Shown: positions 34,967 to 44,637, numbered from the stretch's first letter. The stretch is DNA of 64,000 bases from Pseudomonas brassicacearum subsp. brassicacearum (GCF_008801605.1 NZ_VZPJ01000007.1:124001-188000), one strand, 5' to 3'. Numbers and translations: made by a program. The notes: generated by a model from the sequence alone, not told the origin.

Positions 34967-36610
34967 ATGAGTGACAATAAAAACGGCATCAAAGACCAGT
35001 TGATCACCGGTACAGAAAGTCTGCGTGTTTTCGAAGGGCTCAACCGCGGTATGTCGCGCCGCCATGCATTGCAGATGCTCGGGCTGGCCGGTGTAGCCGC
35101 GGCGGGTGCCGGCAGTCTGTTCGGTGCCGCCGGCAAGCTGCTTGCCGATGAGCAGGCAAGCCCCGGCAAAGGCAAGCCCGGCGGGCGTATCCGGGTCGCC
35201 GGTATCTCCAGTTCCACCGCCGATACCCTGGACCCGGCCAAAGGCTCATCGTCCACGGACTACGTGCGTCATTACATGTTCTACAACGGCCTGACGCGTT
35301 TCGACAGCCACATGGTGCCGCAACTGGAACTGGCCGAACGCATGGACACCACCGACGCCACGCTCTGGGTGATTACCCTGCGCAAGGAAGTGACCTTCCA
35401 CAACGGCAAGGGCCTCACCGCCGCCGACGTGGTGTTTTCCCTGATGCGTCACAAGGACCCGATCACCGGTTCCAAGGTCTTGCCGCTGGCCGAGCAGTTT
35501 GCCGAGGTCAAGGCTACCGGCACCCATGAAGTGCAGATACGCCTGAGCGGCCCGAATGCCGAGCTGCCGTCGATCCTTGCCGTATCCCACCTGTTGATCG
35601 TCCCCGAGGGCACCAGCGACTTCAACCAGGGCATCGGCACCGGCCCGTTCAAGGTCAAGGAATTCAAGCCTGGGGTGCGTTCCATCGGTGCGCGCAACAC
35701 CAACTACTGGAAGCCTGGCCTGCCGTACCTCGACGAAATCGAATTCATCGGCATCGGTGACGAACCGTCACGGGTCAACGCGTTGCTGTCGGGCGACGTG
35801 CAGATCATCAATGAGGTCAACCCGCGCTCGACCACGCGCATCAAGGACAGCACCACCCATCGCGTGGTGGATTCGCCGTCGGGTAACTACACCGACCTGA
35901 TCATTCGCCAAGACCAGATGCCCGGCCAGAGCCCGGAGTTTACCGAGGCGATGAAACTGCTGCTGGACCGCGAACAGGTCAAGTCGGCGATCTTCCGTGG
36001 GTTCGCCAGGGTCGGTAACGACCATCCGATTGCGCCCGGCTCTCGTTTCTACAACGCCGACCTGCCGCAACGGACCTACGATCCGGAGAAGGCCCGTTTC
36101 CTGCTGAAGAAGGCCGGCATGGAAAACATCAGCATGCCGGTGATGTGCTCGCCGGCCGCCACCGGTTCGGTCGACGTTGCCGTGCTGCTGCAGCAATCGG
36201 CCAAGGAGGCCGGGCTCAAGCTCAACGTCAATCGGCTGCCGAGCGACGGCTATTGGTCCAACCACTGGGCCAAGCACCCGCTGAGCTTCGGCAACATCAA
36301 CCCGCGGCCTAACGCCGACATGTTGTTCTCGCAGTTCTTCCAGTCCACGGCACCGTGGAACGAATCCGGCTGGAAAAACCCGCAGTTCGACCAGTTGCTG
36401 ATCCAGGCTCGCGGTGAAACCGATGAGGCCAAGCGCGGGCAGATGTATGCCGACATGCAGACCCTGGTGCATGACCACAGCGGCATCGGCATCCCGGTGT
36501 TCATCAGCAACATCGATGGCGTCGACCAACGCGTCAAGGGTTATGGCACCAACCCGCTGGGCGGTTTCATGGGCTATATGTTCGCTGAGCAAGTCTGGCT
36601 TGACGCTTGA
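34967..36610 (+). CDS. ABC transporter substrate-binding protein, family 5 (peptide/opine type), Tat-exported
   Basis: 547-aa periplasmic binding protein. A twin-arginine signal is visible at residues 30-50 (MSRRHALQMLGLAGVAAAGAG), after an unusually long 28-residue polar leader. The mature part has the family-5 pattern: DTLDPAKGSSSTDYVRHYMFYNGL, VTFHNGKGLTAADVVFSL, GTGPFKVKEF, and YDPEKARFLLKKAGM. Members bind oligopeptides, opines, nickel or glycosides. Followed by two permeases and a double ATPase, making a complete importer. Confidence 0.93.
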   Translation: MSDNKNGIKDQLITGTESLRVFEGLNRGMSRRHALQMLGLAGVAAAGAGSLFGAAGKLLADEQASPGKGKPGGRIRVAGISSSTADTLDPAKGSSSTDYVRHYMFYNGLTRFDSHMVPQLELAERMDTTDATLWVITLRKEVTFHNGKGLTAADVVFSLMRHKDPITGSKVLPLAEQFAEVKATGTHEVQIRLSGPNAELPSILAVSHLLIVPEGTSDFNQGIGTGPFKVKEFKPGVRSIGARNTNYWKPGLPYLDEIEFIGIGDEPSRVNALLSGDVQIINEVNPRSTTRIKDSTTHRVVDSPSGNYTDLIIRQDQMPGQSPEFTEAMKLLLDREQVKSAIFRGFARVGNDHPIAPGSRFYNADLPQRTYDPEKARFLLKKAGMENISMPVMCSPAATGSVDVAVLLQQSAKEAGLKLNVNRLPSDGYWSNHWAKHPLSFGNINPRPNADMLFSQFFQSTAPWNESGWKNPQFDQLLIQARGETDEAKRGQMYADMQTLVHDHSGIGIPVFISNIDGVDQRVKGYGTNPLGGFMGYMFAEQVWLDA

Positions 36611-36653
36611 TGCGTGTTGTCTTGCGGCGTGACATGGCACAAGGGGTAGGGCG

Positions 36654-37610
36654 ATGAATAGCAACACACTTTGGTTGATCGGCCGGCGCCTGGGCGCTGC
36701 GGTCGTGACCCTGTTGATCGTATCGATGGTGGTGTTCGCCATTACGGCGGTGTTGCCGGGAGACGCGGCGCAACAGTCCCTTGGACAGTTCGCCACGCCT
36801 GAGCAAGTGGCGGCGCTGCGGGTGAAGATGGGCCTGGACCAACCGGGTGTGTTGCGCTACCTGCACTGGTTGATGAGCCTGCTCAGCGGCGACATGGGCG
36901 TGTCGATCTCCAACGCCACGCCGGTCAGCGAGTTGATGGCTGGCCGGGTGCCCAACACGCTGATGCTGGCGGCGGCCACGGCGCTGGTGTCGGTGCCGGT
37001 AGCGTTGATCCTGGGCATCGGCTCGGCGATGGGGCGAGGAGGGCGTATCGACGGCTTCCTGAGCTTCTTCACCCTGACGATGGTGGCGGTGCCGGAGTTC
37101 CTGGTCGCCACCCTTGCCGTGCTGATTTTCGCGGTGAACCTGGGCTGGCTTTCGGCGCTGTCCTATTCCAGCGAGATCACTTCGCCGCTGCAATTCATGC
37201 GCACCTATGCCTTGCCGGTGATGACCCTGTGCTGCGTCATCGTCGCGCAAATGGCGCGCATGACCCGGGCGGCGGTGATCGATCAACTCGACAGCCCCTA
37301 CGTGGAAATGGCCCGCCTCAAAGGCGTGAGCCCGGTGCGGGTGGTGCTGCGCCATGCCTTGCCCAATGCCATCGGGCCGATCGCCAATGCCATCGCCCTG
37401 AGCCTGTCCTACCTGCTGGGTGGGGTGGTGATCGTCGAGACGATTTTCAATTATCCCGGCATCGCCAGCTTGATGGTCGATGCCGTGACCAACCGCGACA
37501 TGGCGTTGGTCCAGGCCTGCACCATGCTGTTTTGTACGGCGTACCTGGTGTTGGTGCTGGTGGCTGACCTGTGCGCGATCCTGTCCAATCCGAGGCTGAG
37601 AAACCAATGA
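36654..37610 (+). CDS. ABC transporter permease, DppB type
   Basis: 318-aa inner-membrane subunit with about six hydrophobic segments. LIGRRLGAAVVTLLIVSMVVFAI opens as in DppB/OppB, and the EAA loop that contacts the ATPase reads PYVEMARLKGVSPVRVVLRHALPNAI. The stop overlaps the next permease start (ATGA). Confidence 0.94.
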   Translation: MNSNTLWLIGRRLGAAVVTLLIVSMVVFAITAVLPGDAAQQSLGQFATPEQVAALRVKMGLDQPGVLRYLHWLMSLLSGDMGVSISNATPVSELMAGRVPNTLMLAAATALVSVPVALILGIGSAMGRGGRIDGFLSFFTLTMVAVPEFLVATLAVLIFAVNLGWLSALSYSSEITSPLQFMRTYALPVMTLCCVIVAQMARMTRAAVIDQLDSPYVEMARLKGVSPVRVVLRHALPNAIGPIANAIALSLSYLLGGVVIVETIFNYPGIASLMVDAVTNRDMALVQACTMLFCTAYLVLVLVADLCAILSNPRLRNQ

Positions 37611-38482
37611 ACAATCTCATTGTGAAATCCCCGCCTGCGGCGCCCGAACTGGCCTTGGGCAAGGTGTCGCGCAAAACCCCCTGGCTCGGCCTGATCGGCG
37701 CCGCGATGTGTGTGATCTGGTTGCTGGTGGCTATCTTAGGGCCATGGCTGGCGCCGCACCCGGTGGGGGAAGTGGTCTCCGACAATGTCTTCGACAACCT
37801 CAGTGCCGCTTATCCGCTGGGCACCGATTACCTGGGCCGCGACATGCTCAGCCGCATTCTGGTGGGCGCGCAGTTTACCGTTGGCCTGGCGTTGGTGGCG
37901 GCGGTGCTGGCCAGTGGGCTGGGCACCAGTTGCGCGTTGCTGTCGGTGGTTTCGCCGAAGTGGCTGGATGAGCTGATCAGCCGCCTGATGGATGCCTTCA
38001 TTTCGATCCCGAGCAAGATGCTCGCGCTGATCATGGTCTCGGCGTTCGGCTCGTCAGTGACCCTGCTGGTCTGCACGGCGGTGCTCAGCTTCATGCCGGG
38101 GGCGTTTCGTATCGCCCGCAGCATGGCGGTGAACATCGAGGCCCTGGAATACGTGCAAGTGGCCCGCACCCGTGGCGAACGCCGGCTGTACATCGCCTGC
38201 GTGGAAATTCTGCCGAACATGCTCAACCCGGTGCTGACCGACCTGGGCCTGCGTTTTGGCTTCATCGTCCTGCTGCTCAGCGGCATGAGCTTCCTCGGCC
38301 TGGGCGTGCAACCGCCGGATGCCGACCTGGGTTCGCTGGTGCGGGAAAACATCGGCGGCCTCAACCAGGGCGCGCCGGCCATCGTGATTCCAGCCCTGGC
38401 CATCGGCACCCTGACCATCGGCGTCAATCTGTTTATCGACCGCTTGTCTTCGCGGCGCAACCGACGTACGGGAGGCCATTGA
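37607..38482 (+). CDS. ABC transporter permease, DppC type
   Basis: 291-aa second permease subunit. An N-terminal cytoplasmic leader and first membrane span (LGLIGAAMCVIWLLVAILGPWLAP) are followed by YPLGTDYLGRDMLSRIL, the DppC/OppC signature, and an EAA-type loop (EYVQVARTRGERRLYIACVEILPNML). ATG 37607 overlaps the upstream stop as ATGA. One base separates its stop from the ATPase start. Confidence 0.94.
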   Translation: MNNLIVKSPPAAPELALGKVSRKTPWLGLIGAAMCVIWLLVAILGPWLAPHPVGEVVSDNVFDNLSAAYPLGTDYLGRDMLSRILVGAQFTVGLALVAAVLASGLGTSCALLSVVSPKWLDELISRLMDAFISIPSKMLALIMVSAFGSSVTLLVCTAVLSFMPGAFRIARSMAVNIEALEYVQVARTRGERRLYIACVEILPNMLNPVLTDLGLRFGFIVLLLSGMSFLGLGVQPPDADLGSLVRENIGGLNQGAPAIVIPALAIGTLTIGVNLFIDRLSSRRNRRTGGH

Positions 38483-38483
38483 T

Positions 38484-40328
38484 ATGAGCCAGTTGATCCG
38501 AGTCGAGAACCTGCGTGTGGTCGCCTGTGGCGAGCGCAGCGAGGTGGAGATCGTCAAGGGCGTGAGTTTCTCCCTGGAGAAAGGTGAAGTGCTGGCGCTG
38601 ATCGGCGAGTCCGGTTCGGGCAAGACCACCATCGCCCTGGCGCTGCTCGGTTATGCCCGGCGCGGTTGTCGCCTGGCGGGTGGGGTGGTGCAGATTGGCG
38701 AGCACGACATGCTCGCCTTGAGTGAGCGCGAGCTGCAAGGCCTGCGCGGCAATCGGGTGTCGTACATCGCCCAAAGCGCCGCGGCGGCGTTCAACCCGGC
38801 CAAGAAACTCATCGACCAAGTGGTGGAAGGCGCGTTGATCCATGGCCTGGGCAGCCGTGCCGTGCTCGAAGCCAAGGCCATCGAACTGTTCCGCGACCTG
38901 GCGCTGCCGGATCCCGAGCGCATCGGCCAGCGTTATCCCCATCAAGTGTCCGGCGGGCAACTGCAGCGGGTGATGGCGGCCATGGCGCTGATCAGCGATC
39001 CGCTGCTGGTGGTGCTCGATGAGCCGACCACGGCCCTCGATGTGACCACCCAGATCGACGTGTTGCGTGCGTTCAAGCGGGTGGTGCGCGAACGTGGCGC
39101 GACGGCGGTCTACGTGTCCCACGACCTGGCCGTCGTGGCGCAGATGGCCGACCAGATCGTGGTGCTCAACGGCGGGCAGATCTTCGAGCAGAGCGCCACC
39201 GCGCCGCTGCTCAAGGGCCCGGCTCACGCCTACACCCGCAGCCTGCTGGCGGCGGCACGGCCGGACACGACGATTCGCCCGCCATGCGGTGTGGCCGAAG
39301 ACACGCCACTGCTGACCATCAAGGGCTTGACCGCTGGCTACGGCAACAAGAACCAGCACGGCATGCCGGCGATCCGGGTGCTCGAAGACATCGACCTGAC
39401 CGTGCGCAGGGGCCAGGCCATCGGTGTGATCGGTGAATCAGGCTCTGGAAAATCGACTCTGGCGCGAGTGGTGGCCGGGCTGTTGACCCCGGCCCTGGGC
39501 GGGCTGACGTTTGACGGTCAGCCGCTGGGCGGCAGCCTGTCCGAGCGCACGGATGAACAGTTTCGGCGCATCCAAATGGTGTTCCAGAACGCCGACACCG
39601 CGCTCAACCCGATGCACAGCATCAGCACCATCCTGAGCCGGCCGTTGAAGATGTATTTCGGCCTCAAGGGCGCGGCGCTGCGTGAGCGTATCGGCGAATT
39701 GCTCGACCTGGTGCGTCTGCCACGGGACATGGCCGAGCGCCGCCCGAGCGAACTCTCCGGCGGACAGAAACAGCGGGTCAACCTGGCCCGGGCGCTGGCG
39801 GCCAAACCAGACCTGATCCTGTGCGATGAAGTGACCTCGGCTCTCGACACCGTGGTCGGCGCGGCGATTCTCGAACTGCTGCGCGACCTGCGCCAGCAAC
39901 TGGGGGTGTCCTACTTGTTCATCAGCCATGACATCTCCACGGTGCGGGCGCTGTGCGACGACATTGTGGTGATGTACAGCGGCCATAAGGTTCAAGAGGG
40001 TAGCCGGCAATCGTTCGCCCAGGCGCCGTTCCATCCCTACACCGACCTGCTGATCCACTCGGTACCGGAGATGCGTCAGGGTTGGCTGGAAAGTTGTGGC
40101 GCCACCACCTGCGGCACGCTGCCGGCGTTGGGCGCGCGCGCCGAGGTGCCGGAGCTGTGCACCTTCCTCAATCGCTGCCCGGCGCGGGTCGACGGCCTGT
40201 GCAACCACACCGCGCCGCCCCGGCGGATTATCGACGGCGGCAGCGAGGTGCTCTGTCATCACGACAGTGCCGAGTTGCTCAAGCGCCAACAGGATTCAAA
40301 CAGCATGATCGTGGGAGCCTACGCATGA
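38484..40328 (+). CDS. ABC transporter double ATP-binding protein (DppD-DppF fusion type)
   Basis: 614-aa protein with two complete ATPase domains. Domain 1: Walker A GESGSGKTT, signature VSGGQLQRV, Walker B LLVVLDEPTTAL. Domain 2, from about residue 275: Walker A GESGSGKST, signature LSGGQKQRV, Walker B LILCDEVTSAL. The C-terminus has cysteine-rich oligopeptide-ATPase extensions (CTFLNRCPARVDGLC). It energises the preceding permeases; its last codon overlaps the gamma-subunit start (ATGA), tying transport to oxidation. Confidence 0.94.
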   Translation: MSQLIRVENLRVVACGERSEVEIVKGVSFSLEKGEVLALIGESGSGKTTIALALLGYARRGCRLAGGVVQIGEHDMLALSERELQGLRGNRVSYIAQSAAAAFNPAKKLIDQVVEGALIHGLGSRAVLEAKAIELFRDLALPDPERIGQRYPHQVSGGQLQRVMAAMALISDPLLVVLDEPTTALDVTTQIDVLRAFKRVVRERGATAVYVSHDLAVVAQMADQIVVLNGGQIFEQSATAPLLKGPAHAYTRSLLAAARPDTTIRPPCGVAEDTPLLTIKGLTAGYGNKNQHGMPAIRVLEDIDLTVRRGQAIGVIGESGSGKSTLARVVAGLLTPALGGLTFDGQPLGGSLSERTDEQFRRIQMVFQNADTALNPMHSISTILSRPLKMYFGLKGAALRERIGELLDLVRLPRDMAERRPSELSGGQKQRVNLARALAAKPDLILCDEVTSALDTVVGAAILELLRDLRQQLGVSYLFISHDISTVRALCDDIVVMYSGHKVQEGSRQSFAQAPFHPYTDLLIHSVPEMRQGWLESCGATTCGTLPALGARAEVPELCTFLNRCPARVDGLCNHTAPPRRIIDGGSEVLCHHDSAELLKRQQDSNSMIVGAYA

Positions 40329-40633
40329 ACGCGCGTTTCGTGAGGTTGGCCGAAAAGGGCCGGCCCGTCGTCAAATTGAAAGTGGATGGCGTCTCGGTCG
40401 AGGCGTTGCAGGGCGACACCCTGATGGTCGCATTGCTGACCCACGGCCCGGCGTTGCGCCAGTCGGAATTCGATCCGGGCAGCCGGGCCGGTTTCTGCCT
40501 GATGGGCGCCTGCCAGGATTGCTGGGTCTGGACCCGCGGCGGCGAGCGCCTGCGAGCTTGCTCCAATGAAGTGCGCGAAGGGCTGGACATCATTACTCAA
40601 CAACCGGAGGCGATATGGCCACTGCGCGGCTGA
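40325..40633 (+). CDS. (2Fe-2S)-binding gamma subunit, HcnA/opine-oxidase-like
   Basis: 102-aa ferredoxin-like subunit. The cluster ligands are C58, C63, C66 and C79 (GFCLMGACQDC then LRAC). It is followed by alpha and beta flavoprotein genes, with overlaps of 19 and 4 bases, giving the three-subunit layout of HcnABC, opine oxidases and D-hydroxyproline dehydrogenases. In these enzymes it carries electrons between the two flavin subunits. The ATG overlaps the ATPase stop. Confidence 0.9.
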   Translation: MNARFVRLAEKGRPVVKLKVDGVSVEALQGDTLMVALLTHGPALRQSEFDPGSRAGFCLMGACQDCWVWTRGGERLRACSNEVREGLDIITQQPEAIWPLRG

Positions 40634-42006
40634 ACACGCATCGAGTCGTCATTGTCGGCGCCGGACCGGCCGGCATCCGTTGCGCCCAGACCCTGGTCGC
40701 TGCGGGCTTCAAGCCGATCCTGCTCGACGAAAACCGTCGCGATGGCGGGCAGATCTACCGGCGCCAGCCCGAAGGGTTCACCCGCAGCTACGCCACGCTG
40801 TACGGCACCGAGGCGGACAAGGCCCGCGACCTGCACGAAAGCTTCGACCGCTTGCGCCCGCAGATCGACTACCGTCCGGACACCCTGGTGTGGAACCTGA
40901 CACCCGGGCAATTGTGCTGCGTCAGCCAGGGCCAGCACACGACGGTGGATTACGACGCGCTGATCCTCTGCACCGGCGCCACCGACCGCCTGATGCCCAT
41001 CGAGGGCTGGCAGTTGGGCGGTACCTACAGCCTCGGCGGCGCGCAGATCGCCTTGAAGGCCCAGGCGGTTTCCATCGGCCACCGCGTGGTGTTCATGGGC
41101 AGCGGACCGTTGCTGTATCTGGTCGCCAGCCAATACCTCAAGGCCGGCGCCAACGTCGCGGCAGTGCTGGACACATCGCCGCTGGGCCAGCGCATCAAAG
41201 CCTTGCCCAAACTCATGGCGCGCCCGAGCTTGCTGTTCACCGGCATGAAACTGTTGGCGCAGTTGTACCGGGCGAAGATTGCTGTGCACTTGGGTATTTC
41301 GCCGCTGCAAATTCTGGGCGAGGCGACCACCGGTGTCAGCGGCGTGCGGGTTCGTAGCGCGAGCGGGGAAACCTTGACGGTGGCGTGCGACGCGGTGGCG
41401 CTGGGTTATCACTTGCGCCCGGAAACCCAACTGGCCGACCTGGCAGGCTGCCGCCTGCGCTTTGACGAGGCCTCCAGCCAATGGCTGCTGGACACGGACG
41501 AGGAGGGGCGGACCTCGGTCAGCGGTGTCTACGCCGCCGGTGATGGTTCGAAGATCCGTGGCGCCGATGCAGCCGAGCATGCCGGGCGCCTGGTCGCCTT
41601 GGCGTTGTTGAGCGATCTGCAGCAGCCGGTGGACGCCGCACTCGTCGCCGAACAGCGCCAGGCGCTCAAGGTAATGGATGCGTTTCGCCTCGGCCTGGCC
41701 CAGGCGTTTCCCTGGCCAGCGGCACAAGCCAAGGCCTTGCCGGACGAGGCCATCGTTTGCCGCTGCGAGATGATCAGCGCCGGCGAACTGCGCCGCACGG
41801 TCAGCGAAAAGGGCGCCTGTGAAGTCAACCGGGCCAAGGCGTTCAGCCGGGTCGGCATGGGCCGCTGCCAGGGGCGTTATTGCTCCCAGGCCGGGGCCGA
41901 AGTGATTGCGGCAGCAGCGGGTGTTCAAGTGCAGGAGGTGGGGCGCCAGCGTGGTCAGGCCCCCGTGAAACCACTTTCGATGCTCACTCGAGAGGTGACG
42001 CCATGA
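40615..42006 (+). CDS. FAD/NAD(P)-binding alpha subunit with BFD-like 2Fe-2S domain, HcnB/OoxA-like
   Basis: 463-aa pyridine-nucleotide-disulfide-type flavoprotein. VVIVGAGPAGIRCAQTLVAAG is the FAD fold, a second Rossmann motif is RVVFMGSGPLLYLVASQYL, and GVYAAGDGSKIRGADAAEHAGRL the C-terminal FAD contact. A C-terminal BFD-like cluster domain has CRC (in EAIVCRCEMISAGEL) and GRCQGRYCSQ. This combination is typical of the alpha subunits of opine oxidase, hydrogen cyanide synthase and D-hydroxyproline dehydrogenase. Confidence 0.92.
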   Translation: MATARLNTHRVVIVGAGPAGIRCAQTLVAAGFKPILLDENRRDGGQIYRRQPEGFTRSYATLYGTEADKARDLHESFDRLRPQIDYRPDTLVWNLTPGQLCCVSQGQHTTVDYDALILCTGATDRLMPIEGWQLGGTYSLGGAQIALKAQAVSIGHRVVFMGSGPLLYLVASQYLKAGANVAAVLDTSPLGQRIKALPKLMARPSLLFTGMKLLAQLYRAKIAVHLGISPLQILGEATTGVSGVRVRSASGETLTVACDAVALGYHLRPETQLADLAGCRLRFDEASSQWLLDTDEEGRTSVSGVYAAGDGSKIRGADAAEHAGRLVALALLSDLQQPVDAALVAEQRQALKVMDAFRLGLAQAFPWPAAQAKALPDEAIVCRCEMISAGELRRTVSEKGACEVNRAKAFSRVGMGRCQGRYCSQAGAEVIAAAAGVQVQEVGRQRGQAPVKPLSMLTREVTP

Positions 42007-43157
42007 CGCTGAATAAAGCCGATGTGGTGATTGTCGGCGGCGGCCTGATGGGTTCGGCGGCAGCGTTTTTCCTGCGCCAACGGGGGCAGTCGGTGATCCT
42101 GCTGGAGCGTGACCAGATCGGGCAGTACGCCAGCGGCGTGAACTTCGGCAATGTGCGGCGCCAGGGGCGTTTTCTCGGGCAACTGGAACTGGCGAATCGG
42201 TCCTGGGCGCTGTGGAAACGCTTGCCGGAGCTGATCGACGACGACCTGGAGTTCATCGCCAGCGGGCACATGCGCGTGTGTTATCGCGAGGATGAAATAC
42301 CCGAGCTTGAGGCTTACGCAGCGGCACCGGAAGCGGCGCAACTGGACTTGCAGATCTATCGCGGCAGCGAGCTGCATGCGCGTTTTCCGTTTCTCGGCAA
42401 GGACGTCAAGGGCGGCTCCTATGCGCCCCACGACGGTCACGCCAATCCGCGTCTGGCCGCCCCGGCGTTTGCCCGGGCGGCGCGGCGACTCGGTGCGCGC
42501 ATCGAGGAACGCACCGAGGTGGCCGAGGTGCAGAAGGTCGGTGACGGGTTCAGCATCAGCACCACCGATGGTCGTCAGTTCAGCGCCGCGCAACTGTTGA
42601 TTACTGCGGGCGCCTGGGGCCAGAAGCTCTCGGCGCAGTTCGGCGAGCCAGTGCCGCTGGAGCCCAACGGACCGCAGATGGCCGTCACCGAACCGGTGCC
42701 TTATGCCTTGCCGACGGTGATCGGCGTGTACACCAAGATTCCTGAAGAAGTGATCTATTTTCGCCAGATTCCCCGGGGCAATATCGTCATCGGCGGCGGC
42801 TATCGTTGCAAGCCGGACATGCTCAACCGCCGGGCCTATGTCGAGCCGCGCAGCATCCTCAACCAACTGGACCAGATGCGTCGCCTGCTGCCGGGTGTCG
42901 GCAATCTCAACATCATCCGCGTGTGGAGCGGCATCGAAGGCTACCTGCCCGATTCCCTGCCGGTGATGGGGCCCAGTGGCAACGTCGATGGCTTGTACTA
43001 TGCGTTCGGCTTCAGCGGCCATGGCTTCCAGCTCGGTCCGGGCGTTGGCGATGTCATGGCTGAACTGATCAGCACCGGCAGCACTCGAACCTTCATCGAG
43101 CCGTTCTCCATCCGCCGGTTCGCCCTTTCCGCCGAGCAACGGAGCAAGGCCTCATGA
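42003..43157 (+). CDS. FAD-dependent beta subunit (DAO family), HcnC/OoxB-like
   Basis: 384-aa substrate-oxidising subunit. ADVVIVGGGLMGSAAAFFL is the FAD fold, and FGFSGHGFQLGPGVGDVM the C-terminal contact. It is very similar to the stand-alone paralogue at 28766-29947. ATG 42003 overlaps the alpha-subunit stop; the longer open frame is discarded. Such subunits oxidise the C-N bond of secondary amino acids (opines, proline derivatives, glycine). Confidence 0.93.
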   Translation: MTLNKADVVIVGGGLMGSAAAFFLRQRGQSVILLERDQIGQYASGVNFGNVRRQGRFLGQLELANRSWALWKRLPELIDDDLEFIASGHMRVCYREDEIPELEAYAAAPEAAQLDLQIYRGSELHARFPFLGKDVKGGSYAPHDGHANPRLAAPAFARAARRLGARIEERTEVAEVQKVGDGFSISTTDGRQFSAAQLLITAGAWGQKLSAQFGEPVPLEPNGPQMAVTEPVPYALPTVIGVYTKIPEEVIYFRQIPRGNIVIGGGYRCKPDMLNRRAYVEPRSILNQLDQMRRLLPGVGNLNIIRVWSGIEGYLPDSLPVMGPSGNVDGLYYAFGFSGHGFQLGPGVGDVMAELISTGSTRTFIEPFSIRRFALSAEQRSKAS

Positions 43158-44311
43158 AACCCCGCGTGTTAGCCATTTTCGAACGCCTGCTGGCGTTTGA
43201 AACGGTCTCTTCAGAATCGAACCTGGCCCTGATCGAGTACGTGCGCGAGCTGTTGCTGAGCAAGGGTATCGAGTCGCTGATCGTCAAGGATGAGAGCGGC
43301 AAGAAGGCCAACCTGTTCGCCAGCACCGGTCCGCGTGAGTTGCCCGGGGTCCTGCTGTCCGGCCACACCGACGTGGTGCCGGCGGCGGGGCAGGCCTGGA
43401 CCGTTCCGGCGTTCCAGGCGACCGTGCGCGATGGACGGGTGTACGGGCGTGGCAGTTGTGACATGAAAGGTTTCATTGCGCTGGCCATCGACGCCATGCT
43501 CGATGCCGCTGACCACTCCTTGAACCGGCCATTGCAACTGGCGCTTTCCCATGATGAAGAGATCGGTTGCGTGGGGGTGCGGCGCTTGCTCGATGTGCTG
43601 CACCTGGCGCCGGTGCGACCGTTTCTGTGTGTGATTGGCGAGCCGACCAACATGCAGTTCGTGCTCGGCCACAAGGGCAAGGGCTCCTATCGCACCTACT
43701 GTCGCGGCCTGGAAGCGCACTCATCGCTGGCACCGCGCTCGGTCAATGCGATTCACGTGGCCTGCGATTTCATCGCGGCGTTGCGCCAGAGCCAGCAGCA
43801 ATTGCAGGAACAAGGCGCCCAGGACGCGGATTACGATGTGCCCTACAGCACCGTGCATGTCGGGCAGATTGTCGGCGGCAAGGCACTGAACATCGTGCCG
43901 AACCTGTGCACCCTGGATTTCGAAGTGCGCAATTTGCCGGACGACGATCTGGACCTGTTCCTGGAGCAACTGCGCGAGCGCGCCGAGGTGATTGTGCGCG
44001 AGGCGAAAAAGCTCTCCAGCGTCGCGGACATCGAGATCGAAACCCTCAACGTCTATCCGGGCCTCGACACCCATCCGAGCGTCGAAGCCGTGCGCTTCCT
44101 GAAAAACTTCGCCACCCCGGACACCGGCACCGCCAAGGTCTCCTTCGGCACCGAAGGCGGCCTGTTCAAGCAGCGCCTGGACGTGCCCGTGGTGGTCTGT
44201 GGCCCAGGCTCGATCGAACAGGCGCACAAGCCCGACGAGTTCATCGAGATCAGCCAGATGGAGGCCGGGGAGCGGTTTCTGGAAGGGTTGCTCGGCTCGC
44301 TGAAAATCTAA
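43154..44311 (+). CDS. M20 metallopeptidase, acetylornithine deacetylase (ArgE)-like
   Basis: 385-aa zinc deacylase. Motifs are all present: SGHTDVVPAAG (zinc His and Asp), RGSCDMKGF (bridging Asp), SHDEEIGC (general-base Glu), GEPTNMQ and GSIEQAHKPDEF (C-terminal zinc His). The start overlaps the beta-subunit stop as ATGA, so it acts in the same pathway, most likely cleaving an N-acyl or gamma-glutamyl amide from the substrate. It is not expected to be the housekeeping ArgE. Confidence 0.92.
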   Translation: MKPRVLAIFERLLAFETVSSESNLALIEYVRELLLSKGIESLIVKDESGKKANLFASTGPRELPGVLLSGHTDVVPAAGQAWTVPAFQATVRDGRVYGRGSCDMKGFIALAIDAMLDAADHSLNRPLQLALSHDEEIGCVGVRRLLDVLHLAPVRPFLCVIGEPTNMQFVLGHKGKGSYRTYCRGLEAHSSLAPRSVNAIHVACDFIAALRQSQQQLQEQGAQDADYDVPYSTVHVGQIVGGKALNIVPNLCTLDFEVRNLPDDDLDLFLEQLRERAEVIVREAKKLSSVADIEIETLNVYPGLDTHPSVEAVRFLKNFATPDTGTAKVSFGTEGGLFKQRLDVPVVVCGPGSIEQAHKPDEFIEISQMEAGERFLEGLLGSLKI

Positions 44312-44330
44312 GCCCTGCACAAAACAAAAG

Positions 44331-44372
44331 GTGGGAGCACACCTGTGGGAACACACCTATGGGAGCACACCT
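44331..44372. repeat. Three tandem 14-bp repeats
   Basis: Three near-identical units (GTGGGAGCACACCT, with one or two substitutions) at 44331-44344, 44345-44358 and 44359-44372. They look like the head of the adjoining REP duplicated in place. Confidence 0.8.
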
Positions 44373-44465
44373 GTGGGAGCAAAGCTTGCTCGCGATGAAC
44401 GATGACACGGTCTTGATCGATGTCGCCTGATCCACCGCCATCGCGAGCAAGCTTTGCTCCCACAG
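44371..44465. repeat. REP pair
   Basis: Inverted units 44371-44397 (CTGTGGGAGCAAAGCTTGC) and 44437-44465. The 44312-44637 gap contains only the tandem 14-mer, this pair and the following 7-mer array. No gene is visible. Confidence 0.88.
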
Positions 44466-44503
44466 TATTCAGTGTTCAGTGTTCAGTATTCAGTGTTCGG
44501 TGC
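44465..44503. repeat. Short tandem repeat of about 7 bp (TTCAGTG)
   Basis: Five imperfect consecutive copies of TTCAGTG/TTCAGTA/TTCGGTG directly behind the REP pair. Such short arrays tend to vary in copy number. It lies about 135 bases before the next start. Confidence 0.75.
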
Positions 44504-44637
44504 TTAGCCTGGGGCCTCGGTAGAGCCTGCCGTCCCACCTCGAAACTTCAGCATCCAACACTGCCCAAACCCCGCTTTCAGCATCCTGCCCCGTGGCATC
44601 TCCTTAGACTGGAATCACCTCGGAACAGGACGCGACC

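Noticed and set aside
40325-43157. Hydrogen cyanide synthase (hcnABC)
   Set aside because: Same architecture, but the genes sit inside an ABC-transporter/deacylase operon with a close paralogue of the beta subunit; opine-oxidase or hydroxyproline-dehydrogenase-like is safer.
43154-44311. Housekeeping argE for arginine biosynthesis
   Set aside because: Start overlaps the oxidase gene in a catabolic operon; arginine-pathway neighbours are absent, so it is described only as ArgE-like.
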